Assembly (NCBI RefSeq): GCF_013408335.1
Contig: NZ_JACBZR010000001.1
Location: 4,981,001-5,045,000 of the forward strand
Reading direction: 5' to 3'
DNA length: 64,000 bases
Source of the DNA: Nocardioides panzhihuensis
GTDB lineage: Bacteria > Actinomycetota > Actinomycetes > Propionibacteriales > Nocardioidaceae
Part shown: piece after piece, positions 57,401-64,000 of the stretch
How positions within the stretch are numbered: position 1 is the first letter of the stretch
How the letters are laid out: every line of letters starts with the position of its first letter
The notes under the pieces: model-generated
What the model saw: the letters and a program-made list of their open reading frames with translations, nothing else
Told to the model about the DNA's origin: nothing
Database searches by the model: none
Program-made: the position numbers and the translations under genes

Positions 57401-58666
57401 ATGTCACAAGCAGCGAGGACCGAGTCGTCCGAAACCCCGCGCTGGCGGATCCTTGGCCCCGGCCTCGTCGTAGCCGCAACCGGTGTCGGGGCCGCCGACC
57501 TGGTCGCAACCTTGATCGCGGGCAGCAAGTACGGCTACGCCCTGCTGTGGGCCGTGGTCATCGGATGTGTCCTGAAGGTCGTGCTCGTCGAGGGCGCGGG
57601 GCGCTACAGCCTGGCGACCGGCGAGACGATCTTCCAGGGTTGGCGGCGTCTGGGCATCTGGACGACGATCTACTTCGGCCCCTACATCGTGATCTGGGGC
57701 TTCATCTACGGCGCCGCGGCGATGGCCGGCACCGGCCTGGCCCTGACCGCGCTGTTCCCGTTCGCCTCGGTGAAGGTCTGGGGCATCGTCTCCGGCCTGA
57801 TCGGCCTCGCCATCGTGTGGGCCGGCCGCTACAGCCTGTTCGAGAAGTTCCTCGCGGTCCTGGTCGGGATCATGTTCGTCACCATGGTGGCCGCCGCGCT
57901 CATCACCGTGCCCAACATCCCCGAGCTCCTCAAGGGTCTGGCCCCGACCATCCCGGACGGTGCGCTGGTCAACGTGCTCTCCGTCGCCGGCGGCGTCGGC
58001 GGCACGATCACCCTGGCCGCCTACGGCTACTGGCTGCGGGAGAAGGGCTGGCACACTCCGAAGTTCATGCGGGTGATGCGGATCGACAACGCCACCGCGT
58101 ACGTCGTCACCGGCATCTTCGTGGTCGCGACCCTCATCGTGGGTGCCGAGCTGCTCTACTCGGCTCGGATCGCCATCGGCACCGGCGACCAGGGCATGCT
58201 CGACCTGTCCAAGGTGCTCGCCGACCGCTACGGCAACTGGTTCGGCAAGCTCTTCCTGATCGGCTTCTGGGCCGCGGCGATGTCGTCCCTGGTCGGCGTC
58301 TGGAACGGCGTCAGCCTGATGTTCGCCGACTTCATGGGGACCATCCGCGGGAAGGCGGACGAGCCCGAGGCGAAGAGCGGTGGCCTCTGGTACCGCGCCT
58401 ACATCCTGTGGCTCACCTTCCCCCCGATGATCTGGCTCCTGCTGGCCGACGAGCCCACCTGGCTGATCCTCATCTACGGCGTTCTCGGCGCCTTCTTCAT
58501 GCCCTTCTTGGCGGTCACCCTGCTCTGGCTCCTCAACACCCGTCACACCCCCGTGGAGTGGCGCAGCAAGTGGGTCTCCAACATCGGCCTGACCCTCTGC
58601 GCCCTGATCTTCGCCTGGCTCGCCTACGACCAGATCCGCACCTCCATCGAGAGCCTGCTCGGTTAG
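57401..58666 (+). CDS. Divergent Nramp-family transporter
   Basis: A 421-residue protein with about eleven membrane helices. The start WRILGPGLVVAATGVGAADLVATLIAG aligns with Nramp TM1. The metal-binding DPGN is missing and GVGAADL stands in its place. TM6, usually carrying an MPH motif, reads LSVAGGVGGTITLAAYGYW. The manganese/iron ligands are therefore absent and the substrate may be another cation such as magnesium, or none of these. It is close behind the ECF42 gene. Confidence 0.82.
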   Translation: MSQAARTESSETPRWRILGPGLVVAATGVGAADLVATLIAGSKYGYALLWAVVIGCVLKVVLVEGAGRYSLATGETIFQGWRRLGIWTTIYFGPYIVIWGFIYGAAAMAGTGLALTALFPFASVKVWGIVSGLIGLAIVWAGRYSLFEKFLAVLVGIMFVTMVAAALITVPNIPELLKGLAPTIPDGALVNVLSVAGGVGGTITLAAYGYWLREKGWHTPKFMRVMRIDNATAYVVTGIFVVATLIVGAELLYSARIAIGTGDQGMLDLSKVLADRYGNWFGKLFLIGFWAAAMSSLVGVWNGVSLMFADFMGTIRGKADEPEAKSGGLWYRAYILWLTFPPMIWLLLADEPTWLILIYGVLGAFFMPFLAVTLLWLLNTRHTPVEWRSKWVSNIGLTLCALIFAWLAYDQIRTSIESLLG

Positions 58667-58690
58667 AGCCACCTCAGGCGCCATCACCAT

Positions 58691-58737
58691 CGAGGCCACG
58701 GAGTGGCGAGTGACAAGCTCGCCGCTCCGTGGCCTCG
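58691..58737. terminator. Bidirectional terminator between convergent genes
   Basis: CGAGGCCACGGAG and GGCGAG pair with CTCGCC and CTCCGTGGCCTCG around a short loop, with one T/G mismatch: a 47-nt hairpin. It lies between the stops of the Nramp-like and siderophore-interacting genes. Confidence 0.8.
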
Positions 58738-58749
58738 GGTGATCTAGCC

Positions 58750-59547
58750 TCAAGCCTGGGCCTTGCCCATCCGCCAGTAGCCGACGAACGTGATCTGCGC
58801 TTTGGGCACTCCGAGCGCCACCAGGTGGCGTCGCCCCTCGGTCGGGATCGTCCGCTCACCGACGAGATAGGCGGAGAGCGTGGCCGGATCCTCAGGAGTG
58901 AACGCCTTCAGCTCGGCGAGCGCCAGCGTTCCGGCGCGGTCGGCGTCGCCACGCGGCAACCACCGCACCTCGACGCCCTCGGGCCCGACGACGTCCTGTA
59001 CGTCGGCGATGTCCGGGATCTCGATGATCGCCAGGCCTCGCACGTCCTTCGGAAGGTCGCGGAGGATGCCGAGGATCGCCGGCAGGGCAGACTCGTCACC
59101 GACGAACAGCTGGAACGAGGCGTCCGGAGCGAGGTCGAAGCCTCTGCCCTGGTCCAGGAGCACGACCCGGTCACCAGGCTGAGCGTCGTGGGCCCAGGGA
59201 CCGGCGATCCCGAGATCTCCATGGACGACGAAGTCGACGTCCATCTCTCCGAGCTCGGGCCGGTGCTCGCGCACGGTATAGCTGCGCAGTGGGGGTCGGT
59301 CCCCGTGGGTCAGGTACTTCAGATAGTCGACCATCCCGAGCTTGTCCGGCACCACGTCGAAGTTCGTCGCCTCGCCACCGGGCCTCGGCAGGAAGAGCCG
59401 GAACCACTGATCGAATCCGTGCTGCGGGAACCGCTTCAAGTCGTCGCCCGCCAAGGTGATCCGCACCATGTGCGGCGTGACCTGCTTGTTGTGCAGCACC
59501 TCAGCTGCGTACGTGCCCCTCAGCTTTCGGCCGTCCTCGAAACCCAT
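58750..59547 (-). CDS. Siderophore-interacting FAD-binding protein (SIP)
   Basis: A 265-residue flavoprotein. The FAD domain includes VTPHMVRITLAGDDLKRFP and the RSYTVRE motif (R-x-Y-T/S). The NAD-side domain has GDRVVLLDQGRG, LFVGDESALPAILGILRDLP, and the end ITFVGYWRMGKA. SIP enzymes reduce ferric siderophores in the cytoplasm to free iron. It is divergent from an MFS exporter over a shared IdeR-type iron box, which predicts expression when iron is scarce. Confidence 0.93.
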   Translation of the reverse strand: MGFEDGRKLRGTYAAEVLHNKQVTPHMVRITLAGDDLKRFPQHGFDQWFRLFLPRPGGEATNFDVVPDKLGMVDYLKYLTHGDRPPLRSYTVREHRPELGEMDVDFVVHGDLGIAGPWAHDAQPGDRVVLLDQGRGFDLAPDASFQLFVGDESALPAILGILRDLPKDVRGLAIIEIPDIADVQDVVGPEGVEVRWLPRGDADRAGTLALAELKAFTPEDPATLSAYLVGERTIPTEGRRHLVALGVPKAQITFVGYWRMGKAQA

Positions 59548-59564
59548 ACCAACTCCATTCGGGG

Positions 59565-59583
59565 TCAGGTAAGGCTTACCTGA
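59565..59583. promoter_or_regulatory. IdeR/DtxR-type iron box
   Basis: TCAGGTAAGGCTTACCTGA is a 19-bp palindrome except for its central base. It matches the DtxR/IdeR pattern of TTAGGTTAG-like half-sites. GGG and CCC extend it to 25 bp. It lies 18 bp from the SIP start and 84 bp from the MFS start, so iron-loaded regulator could repress both. Confidence 0.85.
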
Positions 59584-59666
59584 CCCGAACAGGCTAGCGT
59601 GAGCCGAGAAGTCGGCGAGACGAAAGTCGGTTGACGCCTCTTCCGTCCGGGTCGAGGCTGGACGGC

Positions 59667-60959
59667 ATGCCCGCCGACGAGCTTTCCGGCTGGAGGCGCA
59701 ACGCAGCGATCTTCCTCGCCGGCCAAACGGTCTCCCTGCTGGGCTCGATGCTGGTGATGTACGCCGTGATGTGGCATCTCACCATCGAGACGCGCTCCGG
59801 GTCCGTCCTGATGCTGAGTCTCGTCTTCGGGATGCTCCCGCAGGCCTTCATGTCGATCTTCGGCGGCGTCTGGGCCGACCGACATCACCGCAAGTTCCTG
59901 ATCATGGGCTCCGACGCAACCATCGCGGTCGCCACCCTGATCCTGGCCAGCTTGATGGCCAGTGGCATCGATGACCTCTGGATCATCTACCTCGCCTTGG
60001 CCGTCCGTTCGGTCTTCGCCGGCATCCAGATGCCAGCAGTCACCGCGATGATCCCCCAGATCGTTCCGGAGTCCCAACTGCTTCGCATCAACGGAGCGTT
60101 CCAGACCATCCAGGCCGCGATGACACTCCTTGCTCCCGCGCTCGCTGCGGTCATCTACGCCAGCATGGACATCGTCGCCGTCTTCTTCATCGACGCGATC
60201 ACGGCGCTCATCGGGGTAGGCCTCCTCGCACTGGTCCCGGTGGCCCGCATCGTCCGTGCCGACAAGGGGAAGGTCTCCTACTTCGGTGACCTACGGGCCG
60301 GCCTGAAGTACGCCTCCACACACCCGCAGGTGCGGTGGATCCTCGTCCTCTTCACGCTGGTGATGGTCATGGTCGGCGCACCGTCCTATCTCACCCCGCT
60401 GATGGTCACCCGCACCTTCGGCGACGAGGTCTGGAAGCTCACCGCCAACGAGCTGTTCTGGGGCTTCGGCATGCTGGCCGGTGGCGCAGTCATCGCTACG
60501 TTGGGGCCCAAGATCGTGCACCGCATCCGGCTGATGGTCGGATCCGTCATCCTCATCGGACTGCTGGTCGTCGGTCTCGGCGTATCGACGAACATGTGGA
60601 TCTTCTTCACCTGCGGGCTGCTGATCGGTGTGCTCTTCTCGTTCTTGAGCGCGCCTGCGATGACGATCCTCCAGGAGCGCGTCGAGCCGGCGATGCAGGG
60701 ACGCGTCTTCGGCATCGTCGGGATCGTCATGTCGGTCGCGATGCCGCTGTCGATGGTCGTCTTCGGCCCGCTCGCCGATCAGTTCTCGGTCGAGTCCCTG
60801 CTCATCCTCGCCGGAGTTCTGCTCTTCGTCGTGGTGGCCGGCATCCTCGCCATTCCCAGCGCTCGCCGGTCCCTGGCTGCGGTCGACCGCCCGAAGGAAG
60901 AGCCCGTCCCGCCCGCCGAGGTCGCCCCGGACGAGGAAGCCACACAGAGCACCAAATGA
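59667..60959 (+). CDS. MFS transporter, EntS-like, iron-regulated
   Basis: A 430-residue transporter with twelve membrane helices. VSLLGSMLVMYAVMWHLTIETRSG, FGGVWADRHHRKFLIMGSD (the loop 2-3 motif G-x-x-A-D-R-x-x-R-K) and GLKYASTHPQVRWILVLFTLV in the middle are typical of the DHA3/EntS branch. The C-terminal tail is acidic. In iron-boxed loci such proteins export siderophores. No biosynthesis genes are nearby, so a broader substrate range is possible. ATG 59667 is chosen; an upstream TTG in frame is less likely. Confidence 0.88.
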   Translation: MPADELSGWRRNAAIFLAGQTVSLLGSMLVMYAVMWHLTIETRSGSVLMLSLVFGMLPQAFMSIFGGVWADRHHRKFLIMGSDATIAVATLILASLMASGIDDLWIIYLALAVRSVFAGIQMPAVTAMIPQIVPESQLLRINGAFQTIQAAMTLLAPALAAVIYASMDIVAVFFIDAITALIGVGLLALVPVARIVRADKGKVSYFGDLRAGLKYASTHPQVRWILVLFTLVMVMVGAPSYLTPLMVTRTFGDEVWKLTANELFWGFGMLAGGAVIATLGPKIVHRIRLMVGSVILIGLLVVGLGVSTNMWIFFTCGLLIGVLFSFLSAPAMTILQERVEPAMQGRVFGIVGIVMSVAMPLSMVVFGPLADQFSVESLLILAGVLLFVVVAGILAIPSARRSLAAVDRPKEEPVPPAEVAPDEEATQSTK

Positions 60960-60994
60960 CAGTTGCCCGGCACCTCGAGGGCACCGGGCAACTG
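60960..60994. terminator. Terminator after the MFS gene
   Basis: CAGTTGCCCGG and CCGGGCAACTG are exact complements starting at the base after the stop codon, with an inner CCTCGAGG. It would also end transcription of the small peptide gene from the other side. Confidence 0.75.
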
Positions 60995-61007
60995 ACGAAG
61001 CTCTGGA

Positions 61008-61085
61008 TCAGCGGCTGGCGACCAGCTTGATGGCCACACCGAGACCCGCGGCAACGACGGCGGCGATGATCAGCTTCTTGACCAT
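61008..61085 (-). CDS. 25-residue membrane micropeptide
   Basis: On the minus strand ATG 61085 is preceded by AGGAGTCACCC, a good ribosome site. The product starts MVKKLIIAAVV and ends KLVASR. It is one hydrophobic helix flanked by Lys at the start and Lys/Arg at the end. The frame stops cleanly before a terminator hairpin. It lies 156 bp downstream of the rrn terminator. Function and conservation are unknown; the ribosome site is the main evidence that it is real. Confidence 0.6.
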   Translation of the reverse strand: MVKKLIIAAVVAAGLGVAIKLVASR

Positions 61086-61240
61086 GGGTGACTCCTAGTT
61101 CGACGATGTTGATACGGACTGCAACTATGACATTGGAACCCCGCATCGCGACCCAGGTCAACCGGGCGTGGCGCGAAGAGGCCACGACAATGATCTCGAA
61201 CGGCTCGATACACCGCATCGCAAATGGGCTAGAAATGGCA

Positions 61241-61270
61241 GCAGGGCCACCTCCGAAGAGGTGGCCCTGC
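61241..61270. terminator. rrn operon terminator
   Basis: GCAGGGCCACCTC and GAGGTGGCCCTGC are exact complements around CGAA, just beyond the 5S 3' end on the minus strand. A TGCCATTTCT stretch follows. Confidence 0.85.
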
Positions 61271-61280
61271 GCAAAGATAT

Positions 61281-61398
61281 GTCCGGCGGCGTCCTACTCT
61301 CCCACAGCCTCTCGGTTGCAGTACCATCGGCGCTGAAGGGCTTGACTTCCGGGTTCGGGATGGGACCGGGTATTTCCCCTTCGCTATGGCCGCCGTAA
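61281..61398 (-). rRNA. rrf: 5S ribosomal RNA
   Basis: On the minus strand the sequence runs from TTACGGCGGCCATAGCG through CCCATCCCGAACCCGGAAG, GCGCCGATGGTACTGC and GTGGGAGAGTAGGACGCCGCC. These are all standard actinobacterial 5S blocks. The ends are placed to within a few bases. It is separated from the 23S gene by a spacer of about 120 bp. Confidence 0.93.
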
Positions 61399-61517
61399 CT
61401 CTTGAGATCACCCATTGGGTGACCAAACCTGTGTTACAACAGTTGGTTCGTGGACGCGAACAGTCTCATCAAAGAAGTTGTCTTCGATGGTTGTTGTTTT
61501 TGTTGAGGGTTTATGAA

Positions 61518-64000
<2,483 letters not shown>

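Overview
The window is high-GC chromosomal DNA from an actinomycete, most likely Nocardioides or another member of the Nocardioidaceae. The evidence is the GC-rich codon use, a Bpa-type proteasome activator, an F420-type LLM oxidoreductase, an IdeR/DtxR-type iron box, Pro-rich single-pass membrane proteins, short dispersed repeats carrying GGTCTCGAC-like motifs, and an actinobacterial-type 23S rRNA. The genus assignment is inference. The left edge cuts a YhgE/Pip-type membrane protein gene and the right edge cuts a 23S rRNA gene.

Layout. 1-4605: an MMPL exporter with a decayed ABC-ATPase-like tail, overlapping a YhgE/Pip gene and divergent from a TetR regulator. 4665-11138: TerC/Alx protein, AraC regulator divergent from an NmrA-type reductase plus DUF1772 pair, a membrane Ser/Thr kinase, an APH(3'')-like phosphotransferase and small hypotheticals. 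11297-26914: a 15.6-kb mobilizable island inserted in the 3' end of tRNA-Arg(ACG). A 36-bp copy of the tRNA 3' end lies at the far end. The island carries a MobF relaxase-helicase, a ParE/RelE toxin-antitoxin pair, two HTH/excisionase-type genes, a tyrosine integrase, and a large secreted RHS/YD-repeat polymorphic toxin. That toxin has a GIY-YIG-like tip, a coupled DUF4240-like immunity gene and, behind them, what looks like an orphan second toxin tip. 27061-28331: a LuxR/TrmB-like regulator convergent with a tiny secreted peptide gene whose product carries DITWG three times with a 17-residue period. I consider this pair the best candidate for an undescribed system, a possible peptide-signal precursor.

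28471-43255: housekeeping genes: two tRNA-Ser genes, BCCP-like protein, nitrilase-family amidohydrolase, MobA-like protein, quinone oxidoreductase, Bpa, chromate transporter, NUDIX, YnfA, histidine phosphatase, WYL regulator, cytochrome P450, Pro-rich membrane protein and a TetR regulator. 43520-50539: a four-gene operon with 4-bp overlaps: two DUF1989 proteins, a urea/guanidine carboxylase and allophanate hydrolase. By its composition it is better read as guanidine degradation than as plain urea degradation. 51010-57379: a HAD protein lacking its catalytic aspartates, a MITE-like element, two separate YCII plus ECF-sigma pairs, a nicotianamine-synthase-like protein and an LLM oxidoreductase. 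57401-60959: a divergent Nramp-like carrier, then a siderophore-interacting flavoprotein and an MFS exporter divergent from a shared iron box. 61008-64000: a 25-residue peptide gene, the rrn terminator, 5S rRNA and partial 23S rRNA, all on the minus strand.

Intergenic DNA is rich in exact dyads. Many are convergent-gene terminators. Others have no obvious role: an array of five 23-25-bp palindromes inside the island, and a concentric double dyad before the quinone oxidoreductase gene. All protein families were assigned by eye from motifs; no database search was run.
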